From a bacterium (GTDB lineage: Bacteria; UBP13; UBA5359): a stretch of 15,490 nt of DNA. The stretch is taken from assembly GCA_028685295.1 (NCBI GenBank), contig JAQUEL010000046.1, positions 1 to 15,490 on the forward strand, written 5' to 3'. The notes beneath the pieces are model-generated. The model made no database searches. It saw only the letters and a list, made by a program, of their open reading frames with translations, and had not been told where the DNA came from. A program made the position numbers and the translations under genes. The stretch's first letter is position 1. Every line of letters begins with the position of its first letter. Shown here in pieces: positions 1-6,629 of the stretch.

Positions 1-179
1 ATATCTCTGTTAGCTATCTCTCCGTTTTCATAGCATCCGGCCAACCCGCGAAAAACAGCACAGCGTAAAGCGATCTTCTGTTTAGCTGCATAATCGACGA
101 TAGCCAAAGCCAAAGGTTTACCTCGCCATCTGGCTCCCTCGCTGGTCAATATCTCGATCAAGCTGTATTTTATCGCCAT
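1..179 (-). CDS. DUF190 family protein, N-terminal part (runs off the left edge)
   Basis: Read on the minus strand, an ATG at 179-177 opens 59 codons that run out of the window. The product begins MAIKYSLIEILTSEGARW and continues with WRGKPLALAIVDYAAK and a FRGLAGCYENGE stretch. This is the usual N-terminal half of the small (~100-110 residue) DUF190 family, whose members have a PII-like fold and sit beside crcB. A ribosome site AGGAGGA lies 5-6 bases upstream and overlaps the crcB stop (TAG, 193-191), so the two genes are translationally coupled. The role in fluoride or metal response is inferred from this pairing; biochemical function is not established. Only the first half is visible, so intactness cannot be judged. 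Confidence 0.75.
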   Translation of the reverse strand, partial: MAIKYSLIEILTSEGARWRGKPLALAIVDYAAKQKIALRCAVFRGLAGCYENGEIANRD

Positions 180-190
180 AATAAGTCCTC

Positions 191-343
191 CTAAATCTTA
201 CTGCCGAGCCAAATTCCTAAAAAAGCCAGCGTCAATCCACCGATGTTATTTGCCAGGAGATTGGCAATTGCCAGAAAGGCTTCTCCCTCTCTGGCAAAAT
301 TGATGCTCTCCAAAGCATAGCTGGAAAAGGTCGTAAAATCCAT
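191..343 (-). pseudogene. crcB: crcB/fluC fluoride channel, C-terminal fragment only
   Basis: The minus strand from about 343 to 191 encodes about 50 residues with the CrcB C-terminal pattern: the conserved FTTFSSYALESINF motif (fluoride pore/dimer region, TTFS), a short GEAFLAIAN linker, and a last membrane segment ending in LTLAFLGIWLGSKI. CrcB proteins are normally ~120-130 residues with four membrane helices, so the first ~70 residues are missing. The frame upstream of the TTFS motif loses all similarity at about 338-346 and meets a stop at 364-362. An ATG at 343-341 could nominally start translation, but no working channel is expected. It is co-directional with, and nearly overlaps, the DUF190 gene, a common fluoride-resistance pair. 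The cut coincides exactly with the cut in degV on the other strand. Confidence 0.7.
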
Positions 344-986
344 GGGTGATTTTATGATCTGCTATAATCAACTAGAAGGCCCTGTTATGTCCATACATTT
401 GTCTGCTGGCCTTAGTGGAACAGCTAGAACCGCTAATGCAGCGGTTACAGCGCCCTTACTGCGTGAGACCAGGGTGATTGATTCCGGTATGGCTTCAGCC
501 GGATTGGCATATCAGGTTCTGGCGGCAGCGGAGATTGCCAGGGCTGGCGGAACTCTGGACCAGGCCGCAAAAGCGGTGGCTGATTTACGTTGTCGTACCC
601 AGGCTAATTTCATGGTCGATTCATTGGATTACTTGCAAAAGGGTGGGCGCATTGGCCGGCTTCAGACCTGGGCCGGTATAAAGCTGCAGATAAAACCTAT
701 CCTTTGTCTGGAGAACGGCATTATTCAGGTAAAAGAACGTGTGCGCACGCGCAAACAGGCGTTGATGAGGCTGATGAAGCTATCTCTGGTTGGCGGGATG
801 CCTGAGAAAGCCAGTGTGGTACACTTCCTGGGTACAGAAGCAGCCGAGGAACTGGCAGCTATGTTCAAGAGTGAAACGGGTCTGGAGCCGGAGATACGCC
901 ATATAAGTTGTGTTTTGGGAACGCATATTGGTCCTGGAGCTGTGGGGTTGATCTTCGTCGCTCCGAACAACTTGCATGACGTATGA
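342..986 (+). CDS. DegV family protein, truncated at the N-terminus
   Basis: The 214-residue product matches the DegV family from the GDF..Y motif onward: MSIHLSAGLSGTARTA (fatty-acid head-group loop), IDSGMASAGLAYQVL, the FMVDSLDYLQKGGRIG signature near residues 90-107, KPILCLENG, and the C-terminal HIGPGAVGLIFV. DegV proteins are ~280 residues and bind a fatty acid for FakA-type kinases. Here the first ~70-75 residues, including the DSTADLP and TSQPS loops, are absent. The frame is open back to a TAG at 318-320, but residues before GDF are unrelated. ATG at 342 has no ribosome site. The stop is 15 bases before the PHP gene, suggesting one operon. The truncation means this copy is probably non-functional unless the left edge is an assembly artefact. 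Confidence 0.8.
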   Translation: MGDFMICYNQLEGPVMSIHLSAGLSGTARTANAAVTAPLLRETRVIDSGMASAGLAYQVLAAAEIARAGGTLDQAAKAVADLRCRTQANFMVDSLDYLQKGGRIGRLQTWAGIKLQIKPILCLENGIIQVKERVRTRKQALMRLMKLSLVGGMPEKASVVHFLGTEAAEELAAMFKSETGLEPEIRHISCVLGTHIGPGAVGLIFVAPNNLHDV

Positions 987-1001
987 TGATAGGAGAGAGT
1001 T

Positions 1002-1784
1002 TTGGAAGGCGAATTAGGACTGGCCGGAGCGGCCACCTGGCATAATCACACAGGGGATGAAGATTTTTCATATTGCGCTGATAAGAACCTGGCGTTAGAT
1101 GAATATGCACGGTTATTGAACAAATCACCATGGGAACGTATGGCGGTCACCGATCATGCCTTTGCCCTGGCTTTACCTAAGGAAGTGGCCTGGGCATGGG
1201 AATGGTACTGGGAGCCTGCCATTTATGACGATTATCGTGATTATCGGCTAAAAAAGACGGAACGCTATCTTAAGAAGCTGGATAATATCTCTGATGGGCG
1301 TATGCTTAAGGGCATAGAAGCAGAAGTTATGAAGGATGGGCGTCTTAGTTGTGATCCGGAGTTCAGAGAAGCCTTTCAGGTGTTGATAGGAGCTGTTCAT
1401 TATCTTCCGCCTATTGAGGCGGGAGAGGATAAAATTCTGCAGGAATTCATGTTTCAGACAAAGACACTATGGCAACATAAGGTTCATATATTGGCGCATC
1501 CTACCAGGGTTCTGGAAGCTCGAAAGCTCCCTGTCCCCGAAGATTTGCTGGATTTTATTGTACAAGGGTGCAGGGCTTCCGGCGTTGCTCTGGAGATCAA
1601 TTCACATGTTCCGTCCAAGCATGACGGTGTGTTATTACAGAAGTGTCTGGCATCGTCAACGGCGGTGGCTCTGGGAACGGACACACATCATATAGATGAA
1701 TTTCTTGACGGCGGCCTATACTTTGCCGGGTTGCTCAAAGATGTGAACCATCAGGCACTGGAGAAGATATTGTTCCAGGCCTGA
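1002..1784 (+). CDS. PHP-domain metal-dependent phosphoesterase
   Basis: A 260-residue PHP (polymerase and histidinol phosphatase) domain protein. The metal-binding positions are visible in order: HNH (His14, His16), TDHA (Asp51, His52), GIEAEV (Glu106), GAVHYLP (His133), LAHPTRV (His166) and GTDTHH (Asp227, His229). This full set supports a catalytically competent trinuclear-metal hydrolase. The substrate is unknown; relatives include histidinol phosphatase and oligonucleotide or nucleoside-phosphate hydrolases. The TTG start at 1002 is chosen because AGGAGAG at 991-997 lies at proper distance and no ATG precedes the HNH motif. It follows degV by 15 bases and is followed after 30 bases by the aldo/keto reductase, so the three probably share a transcript. 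Confidence 0.8.
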   Translation: MEGELGLAGAATWHNHTGDEDFSYCADKNLALDEYARLLNKSPWERMAVTDHAFALALPKEVAWAWEWYWEPAIYDDYRDYRLKKTERYLKKLDNISDGRMLKGIEAEVMKDGRLSCDPEFREAFQVLIGAVHYLPPIEAGEDKILQEFMFQTKTLWQHKVHILAHPTRVLEARKLPVPEDLLDFIVQGCRASGVALEINSHVPSKHDGVLLQKCLASSTAVALGTDTHHIDEFLDGGLYFAGLLKDVNHQALEKILFQA

Positions 1785-1814
1785 TGCTGCTGTTTACAGA
1801 AGGAGTGGTGAAGG

Positions 1815-2966
1815 GTGTTGCGTAAGGGAGATATCAGGGAAATACTATCTCCGATAGCTTTAGGCAGTATGCGTTTTCCTCATAGAGAGAGCGCATTGGA
1901 AACGGTGGCGGCCTGTTTGAAGGCTGGAGTTAACTATGTGGATTGTTCTCCGGGTTATGGTTATTTATCGGAAGAGGAAAACTCCGAGGCCTGGGTAGGT
2001 GAAGCTCTTGCAGGTTGTCGGGAGGCTATGTTCCTTTCGACCAAGTGCAGCCCGGGGAATGGCGGCCTGGAGATAGGCGAAGAGTTTCAGCCGTATAAGG
2101 GCTTTGGTGTGCGCAGTGCCGAGCAGTTACGTCAGGTGATGGAACAATCCAGGCGGAGGCTGAAAACAGACCATTTTGACGGCTATCATCTCTGGACAGT
2201 CCATAACATAGCTCAGATGAAAGAGGCTTATAAGCCTGGGGGATGGATGGAAGAGGCCCGTAGGGCTAAGGCTGCCGGTATGTTCGACTATCTGGGCGTA
2301 ACCACTCATGCTGATTCGGCTACGATTATAGAGTTTTTAAAGGCAGGTGATTTTGAGATGGTCACACTGCCTTACCATTTATTGGATAGCACCCGGGAGG
2401 AGGCAGTGCGCTGGGCCGGAGTGCACGGCATCGCTGTGCTGGCCATGAACCCTCTGGCCGGAGGGCTTTTAGTTGGAAATGCGGAGACCGTGACGGCGGT
2501 TTTTGGCGATATGGGTATAGCTGGCCCTGTAGAACTGGCATTGAATTTTATTCTCTCCACGCCAGGCATGACTTCGGCCCTTTGCGGCATGACCTTAGCC
2601 TATCAGGTGGCGGATAATACTGCTGCTGTTGCACGACCGCGATGGGGAAAGGCTGAACGCGAAGAGGTAGTACGCCGTTTCAAGAGCATGGGTGCCGATG
2701 CCGGTAGCGGTATTTGCACGGGGTGTGGCTACTGTATCCCGTGTCCTCAGGGGCTGAATATTCCTCGCATTCTAAGGGCTCATAATGCTTATTATGTGCT
2801 GCGGTTGGGAGAGAAGGCTGTTCAGAGTTACCGGGAAACAGCGGCTCGGGAGGAGGCATACAACGCTTCGAATTGCTTGGCCTGCGGTGTTTGTGAAACG
2901 AGATGTCCCAATTCTTTGCCGGTAAGCCGCATGATGTCTCGATTAAATCGGTTAGATAAAGAATAA
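1815..2966 (+). CDS. Aldo/keto reductase with C-terminal 2[4Fe-4S] ferredoxin-like domain
   Basis: 383 residues. Residues 1-~275 form an aldo/keto reductase barrel: SPIALGSMRF at the start, YVDCSPGYGYLSEE with the likely Asp43/Tyr48 pair, FLSTKC (Lys77) and FDGYHLWTVH (His125 or His130), followed by LGVTTHADSA and VLAMNPLAGG. Residues ~298-370 add two ferredoxin motifs: Cys301, 304, 307, 310 and Cys354, 357, 360, 364 (CLACGVCETRCP). This is the layout of the COG1453 'predicted oxidoreductases of the aldo/keto reductase family' common in anaerobes; the clusters presumably pass electrons between a ferredoxin and the barrel site, with the substrate unknown. The GTG at 1815 is preferred, with AGGAG at 1801-1805 nine bases upstream; TTG at 1818 is an alternative. 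The stop codon lies within a terminator-like hairpin. Confidence 0.85.
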   Translation: MLRKGDIREILSPIALGSMRFPHRESALETVAACLKAGVNYVDCSPGYGYLSEEENSEAWVGEALAGCREAMFLSTKCSPGNGGLEIGEEFQPYKGFGVRSAEQLRQVMEQSRRRLKTDHFDGYHLWTVHNIAQMKEAYKPGGWMEEARRAKAAGMFDYLGVTTHADSATIIEFLKAGDFEMVTLPYHLLDSTREEAVRWAGVHGIAVLAMNPLAGGLLVGNAETVTAVFGDMGIAGPVELALNFILSTPGMTSALCGMTLAYQVADNTAAVARPRWGKAEREEVVRRFKSMGADAGSGICTGCGYCIPCPQGLNIPRILRAHNAYYVLRLGEKAVQSYRETAAREEAYNASNCLACGVCETRCPNSLPVSRMMSRLNRLDKE

Positions 2967-2996
2967 GAGCAGGCGATCAAGCGTAATCGGCTCTTA
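2964..2996 (+). terminator. Terminator-like hairpin after the aldo/keto reductase
   Basis: A perfect 7-base inverted repeat TAAGAGC (2964-2970) / GCTCTTA (2990-2996), with an inner CGAT/ATCG stem (2974-2977 and 2986-2989) and a three-base bulge, starts at the stop codon. The tail after the stem (ATTCATTC) is only moderately T-rich, so termination may be weak. Confidence 0.45.
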
Positions 2997-3045
2997 ATTC
3001 ATTCAGATAACCCTGTGTAAAGGGATGTTAAAGGGGTCACGCTCA

Positions 3046-3074
3046 TTGACATGAGAAAATACCGGGGATATACT
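3046..3074 (+). promoter_or_regulatory. Near-consensus sigma-70 (SigA) type promoter for the methionine/one-carbon gene
   Basis: TTGACA at 3046-3051 and TATACT at 3069-3074 are separated by exactly 17 bases. This predicts a transcript start near 3081 and a leader of about 120 bases before the TTG start at 3201. Confidence 0.7.
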
Positions 3075-3079
3075 TTGCT

Positions 3080-3195
3080 TGCCGAGAGCATGTTTCGGCA
3101 TGAAGCTTTCTCCTGCTTTCCTTTTCGAAGCATGAGATCTGCCTCAGCGGATCGGCATGCAACGGCGGTTATGAAATATTGCTGCATATGAGGTG
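3080..3195 (+). promoter_or_regulatory. Structured 5' leader of unknown class
   Basis: The leader can form competing hairpins. TGCCGA (3080-3085) pairs with TCGGCA (3095-3100). Alternatively CATGTTTCG (3089-3097) pairs over nine positions (one G-T) with CGAAGCATG (3126-3134), which excludes the first stem. A third stem GATCTGC (3136-3142) / GCGGATC (3147-3153, one G-T) has a CTCA loop. ATGCA/TGCAT (3157-3161 and 3183-3187) lies just before the GAGGTG ribosome site (3190-3195) and a T7 run. I do not see the S-box (SAM-I) core, a T-box GGTGG or a cobalamin-box sequence. Mutually exclusive stems suggest a regulatory switch, but this is inference from base pairing by eye. Confidence 0.4.
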
Positions 3196-3200
3196 TTTTT

Positions 3201-5039
3201 TTGTCTGCCGGACAGAGATTTCTCACTGAGATAGAAGAAACGGTACTTGTTGGAGACGGGGCCATCGGCACGGAGCTCTTTGCCCGCGGCGCTGTACATG
3301 ACAGGGGGATAGAGCGTTTGAACCTGCTCTCTCCTGATACGGTTCTGGCTCTGCATACCGATTACGTGGCTGCCGGAAGTAGGGTTATCGAAACCAATAC
3401 CTTTGCCGCCAACAGGCTGCAGCTATCAATTTACGGAGCGGAATGCGAGCAGAGGGAGATTATCCTGACCGGTGTTCGTTTGGCCCGGGAAGCTGCCGGG
3501 GATAAGGCCTATGTAGCCGGCTCTGTCGGCCCCCTGCCTACCGTGGAGGGTGAGCCTGTCAGTGCACAGGATCAGCGGGATATCTTTCAGGAGCAGATCG
3601 CTCTTCTGCTTGAGGGCGGTGTGGACCTGCTTATACTGGAGAGCTTTTCAGATTTAACGGAGATGCTGGCAGCGTTAAATACGGCACGCAATATATCAAA
3701 AATTCCTGTGGTGGCTCAGATGGCCTTTGAAGCCGAAGGCCGGCTGGTCGGTGGCGAGGAAGCGGAGGAGGTTCTGAATCATTGCCGTGCAGCCGGAGCG
3801 AATATCGTGGGGGCCAATTGCGGCTACGGCATACCATCCATTACAGCAGCTATCAGAGGTATGTCCGGCCATGGGATTCCACTCAGTGCCTATATCAATG
3901 CCGGTTTTCCCGAACAGGTAGAGGGAAGGCAGCTATATCCGGCTGATCCGAGATATCTGGCTCGTCGGGCGGTAGACCTGATCGGCTGGGGCGTTCATCT
4001 TATAGGTGGGTGTTGCGGCACGGGGCCGGATACTATACGGGCCATAGCTGCCGCTATAGCCGGTGACCAACCATGCGTTACGCGGATATCTTTCATTTCT
4101 AAGCCGGGAAAGCGTAAAGATGCAAAGATACAAAGGCCTGAGGGGCCGAAGGAATCTTTCATAGAGAGGACCTCATTCCCTCTGTTAGTGGAATTGGATC
4201 CGCCGGCCGATCTGGATATGGATGCTTACACTGCCAAGGTAGAATCTCTTAAAGAAGGAGGAGCTACCGCTGTTACTGTAGCAGATAATCCTATGGCCTC
4301 CGTGCAACCCGATTCCATCAGCATAGCCGGGTTGCTGCAGCAGCGGACAGGGTTGCCTGTGCTGCCGCATCTTTGCGGCCGTGATCGTAACCGCCTGGCA
4401 TTGCAATCAGCGGTGATGGGCGCCCATCTGCTGGGTATAAGGGCGTTGCTCTGTGTTACCGGCGATCCTGTTCGCATGTGTAACGAACCTAATACTTCAG
4501 GTGTTTTTGATCTCAACTCCATCAGTTTGGTCCGTCTGGTAGCTGAATTCAATGCCGGACGCCTTAAAAACGATGTCAGAACGGCTTTCTCCATTGGCGT
4601 AGCGCTTAATCCCAATATTCACAGCCTGAACGGACAGATACGCAAGCTGCAGCGTAAGGTGGAGGCCGGAGCGCAGTTTGCCCTGACACAACCTCTTTTT
4701 GAGGAAAGTGTGCTTGATGCATTGCAACAGGCTCTGACTGCCTCCGAACTGAAGATTCCCGTTTATATAGGCATATTACCTCTGGTCTCTGCTAGAAATG
4801 CTGATTTCCTACATAATGAAGTTCCGGGCATATCTGTACCGGATGGGGTGCGGCAACGTATGTCTGCTTATGATAAAACTGCAGATCAATGTGCAGCCGG
4901 TATGGAGATGATGTCCGATCTGATTGTGAAGCTCTCTTCACGGATAGATGGCTTCTACTTTATCACTCCTCGCCAGCGTATTGATCTGGTTTTACCCCTT
5001 ATGAGCGCGGCCAGCTCTGCTCGCTCTTTCCATAGCTGA
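3201..5039 (+). CDS. yitJ: Bifunctional homocysteine S-methyltransferase / 5,10-methylenetetrahydrofolate reductase (YitJ type)
   Basis: 612 residues in two domains. Residues ~10-290 form a homocysteine methyltransferase barrel: VLVGDGAIGTELFARG, ETNTFAANR, and the zinc ligands Cys207 (GANCGYG) and Cys271-Cys272 (IGGCCGTGPDTIRAI). Residues ~325-600 form a MetF-type flavin reductase: FPLLVELDPP (Glu331 in the catalytic position), TVADNPMASV, LPHLCGRDRN and LLCVTGDPV. The fusion supplies methyl groups for methionine synthesis, reducing methylene-THF and methylating homocysteine, in the cytoplasm. The length equals what I recall for the Bacillus YitJ fusion. The TTG start at 3201 is set by GAGGTG at 3190-3195. 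It is transcribed alone from the promoter at 3046-3074, behind a structured leader, so it is probably controlled at RNA level by a methionine-cycle signal. Confidence 0.9.
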   Translation: MSAGQRFLTEIEETVLVGDGAIGTELFARGAVHDRGIERLNLLSPDTVLALHTDYVAAGSRVIETNTFAANRLQLSIYGAECEQREIILTGVRLAREAAGDKAYVAGSVGPLPTVEGEPVSAQDQRDIFQEQIALLLEGGVDLLILESFSDLTEMLAALNTARNISKIPVVAQMAFEAEGRLVGGEEAEEVLNHCRAAGANIVGANCGYGIPSITAAIRGMSGHGIPLSAYINAGFPEQVEGRQLYPADPRYLARRAVDLIGWGVHLIGGCCGTGPDTIRAIAAAIAGDQPCVTRISFISKPGKRKDAKIQRPEGPKESFIERTSFPLLVELDPPADLDMDAYTAKVESLKEGGATAVTVADNPMASVQPDSISIAGLLQQRTGLPVLPHLCGRDRNRLALQSAVMGAHLLGIRALLCVTGDPVRMCNEPNTSGVFDLNSISLVRLVAEFNAGRLKNDVRTAFSIGVALNPNIHSLNGQIRKLQRKVEAGAQFALTQPLFEESVLDALQQALTASELKIPVYIGILPLVSARNADFLHNEVPGISVPDGVRQRMSAYDKTADQCAAGMEMMSDLIVKLSSRIDGFYFITPRQRIDLVLPLMSAASSARSFHS

Positions 5040-5041
5040 TA

Positions 5042-5092
5042 ACCGTATGGCACTTCTTATAGTTCATTTAGTTCATTGCCGGTTTTTCATTT
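5042..5092 (+). terminator. Possible weak terminator after the YitJ-type gene
   Basis: AACCG just after the stop codon (from 5041) can pair with CGGTT followed by a T-run (…GCCGGTTTTTC near 5078-5089). The loop is long (about 33 bases) and the stem short, so this is a weak candidate. Confidence 0.25.
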
Positions 5093-5146
5093 CTTGACCT
5101 TTCGCATAACTTGCTTCCAGATGTGAGCTGTAAGGTCTTCTGCCGC

Positions 5147-5214
5147 TTGACAACATAGCCCGAGGGTGTCAAAATAGCATAAATGGAAAGCATTTTCGTT
5201 TACGCTATTTGACA
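5147..5214 (+). promoter_or_regulatory. Promoter and palindromic operator region of the zur-znu operon
   Basis: TTGACA at 5147-5152 with CAAAAT at 5170-5175 (17-base spacer) is a plausible promoter. Two nested dyads follow. The outer one is TGTCAAAATAGC (5167-5178) against GCTATTTGACA (5204-5214), identical apart from one extra A. The inner 21-base imperfect palindrome at 5181-5201 has the form AAAnGnAAAnnnTTTnCnTTT, reminiscent of the A/T-armed boxes bound by Fur-family repressors. The inner dyad would cover the predicted transcript start, a position suited to autorepression by the Fur/Zur protein encoded immediately downstream. Confidence 0.5.
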
Positions 5215-5229
5215 TATGGAGAGAATAGA

Positions 5230-5667
5230 TTGCAAAGATATATACGTATGCTTAGAGAGGGTAAACTCAAAATCACTCCCAGGAGAGAGGCTATTCTGGC
5301 CTATTTTATAAAAGAGGGTAAATATGCTACGCCTGAACAGGTCTGGAAGAAATTGCGTATCTCTCTGGGGCGTCTTGGATTGCCTACTGTCTATCGTAAT
5401 ATGGAAGAGATGCACCAGCTCGGCATTCTGGTCAAGGTGGAAGGGGTTGAGAACCGCTTCTATTACGGACTGTGCCGAGCGGAAGATCCGCAGGTTCATC
5501 ATCATCATATAATCTGTCAGGGATGTCATAAGGTGCGGGAGGTTGAAGGGTGTTTGGTGGGGAGCCTATCCAAACAGATAGAAGCTAAGACAGGTTTCAA
5601 ACTTACCGGCCATACGGTTCATCTTCAGGGCCTTTGCCAAAGCTGTATCATTGCCGATGGAGGATGA
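5230..5667 (+). CDS. zur: Fur-family metalloregulator, probably Zur (zinc uptake regulator)
   Basis: About 145 residues from the TTG at 5230. A winged-helix N-terminal domain (ITPRREAILAYF; recognition region LGLPTVYRNMEEM near residues 48-61) is followed by a metal-binding dimerisation domain with HHHH (residues 90-93), CQGC (Cys96, Cys99) and C-terminal CQSC (Cys136, Cys139), the two CxxC pairs of the structural zinc site. It is assigned to Zur rather than Fur or PerR because it starts a tight operon with znuACB. With zinc bound it would repress this promoter. GGAGAG at 5218-5223 supports the TTG at 5230; an in-frame TTG at 5209 lies within the operator and lacks a ribosome site. The stop is two bases before znuA. 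Confidence 0.85.
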   Translation: MQRYIRMLREGKLKITPRREAILAYFIKEGKYATPEQVWKKLRISLGRLGLPTVYRNMEEMHQLGILVKVEGVENRFYYGLCRAEDPQVHHHHIICQGCHKVREVEGCLVGSLSKQIEAKTGFKLTGHTVHLQGLCQSCIIADGG

Positions 5668-5669
5668 TC

Positions 5670-6629
5670 ATGAAAAGAGTTATCTTGCCATTGTTTGCAA
5701 TTCTAATAGCGGTAGCTATCTGGTATCCGGGAGCCTTTAGGCAAATGCCGGATAGGAAGAGATCATCCAAGATAAAGGTGGTTGCCAGCATATTTCCTCT
5801 GGCCGATATCACCCATCAGGTGGCCGGCGAACGGGCGGAAGTGGCTGTGCTGCTGCCGGCCGGAGCCAGTCCGCACACTTTTGAGCCTACTCCCGGCCAG
5901 GTGAGTGAATTGAGCAAGGCATCTCTCTTTGTTCAGGTAGGGGCAGGGCTGGAGCTGTGGGCCGATAAGCTTATCAATGCTGTTGGCAATGCCGGTTTGA
6001 AGAGAGTAACTGCGGCACAGGGCATCGATTTGATAACCGGAGAGGAAGAGCATACCGGTAGCGATGAGCATGAAGAAGAGGCGGAACATGGCCATGATCA
6101 CGGTAAATTCGGCAATCCGCATATCTGGCTGGACCCGGCCATAGTGTCGGGTATCGTTACCAAAATAGAGGAAGCACTGGTAGAGGCGGATCCGGCTGGA
6201 GAGGATTATTATCGGAATCGGGCAGAGAGCTATCGTCGGGAGGTAGAGTTGCTGGATAAAGAGATAGAGCGGGAAACAGCGAAGTTCGTCATTCGGGAGT
6301 TCGTTTCCTTTCACTCTTCCTGGCCATATTTTGCCCGCCGTTACAATCTGAAGCAGGCAGGGGTCATAGAAGAAGCACCGGGACGCGAACCCACCCCGCG
6401 GGAGATAAAAAAGATCGTATCCATCGTGCGCAGCAGCGGCATAAAGGCCGTCTTTGCCGAGCCGCAGTTTTCCGCCTCAGCTGCTCGGGCTATTGCGGAG
6501 AATACCGGAGCAAAGGTTCTCTTTTTGGATCCTCTGGGGGGAGACGGCATTCCCGGTTGTGACAGCTATATCAATCTCATGAGGCATAATCTCAAGATAA
6601 TGAAGGATGCCATGGGGAACGAAAAATGA
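5670..6629 (+). CDS. znuA: Zinc ABC transporter substrate-binding protein
   Basis: 319 residues of the cluster A-I (ZnuA/AdcA/TroA) binding-protein family. Residues 1-~22 are a hydrophobic N-terminal signal or anchor. The zinc ligands appear in SPHTFEP (His69), NPHIWLDP, SFHSSWPYFARR and the C-terminal LFLDPLGGDG loop. A His/Asp/Glu-rich insertion at about 127-150 (HTGSDEHEEE, EHGHDHG) is the metal-trapping loop typical of zinc rather than manganese binders. No lipobox cysteine follows the signal, unusual for a Gram-positive relative, so the protein may stay anchored by the N-terminal helix or be periplasmic. The ATG at 5670 is preferred because GGAGG lies at 5659-5663. Its stop overlaps the znuC start (ATGA at 6626-6629). 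Confidence 0.9.
   Translation: MKRVILPLFAILIAVAIWYPGAFRQMPDRKRSSKIKVVASIFPLADITHQVAGERAEVAVLLPAGASPHTFEPTPGQVSELSKASLFVQVGAGLELWADKLINAVGNAGLKRVTAAQGIDLITGEEEHTGSDEHEEEAEHGHDHGKFGNPHIWLDPAIVSGIVTKIEEALVEADPAGEDYYRNRAESYRREVELLDKEIERETAKFVIREFVSFHSSWPYFARRYNLKQAGVIEEAPGREPTPREIKKIVSIVRSSGIKAVFAEPQFSASAARAIAENTGAKVLFLDPLGGDGIPGCDSYINLMRHNLKIMKDAMGNEK

Noticed and set aside
3075-3200. SAM-I (S-box) riboswitch in front of the YitJ-type gene
   Set aside because: Expected from Bacillus, but the conserved core sequences of the class are not visible; only unclassified stems are reported.
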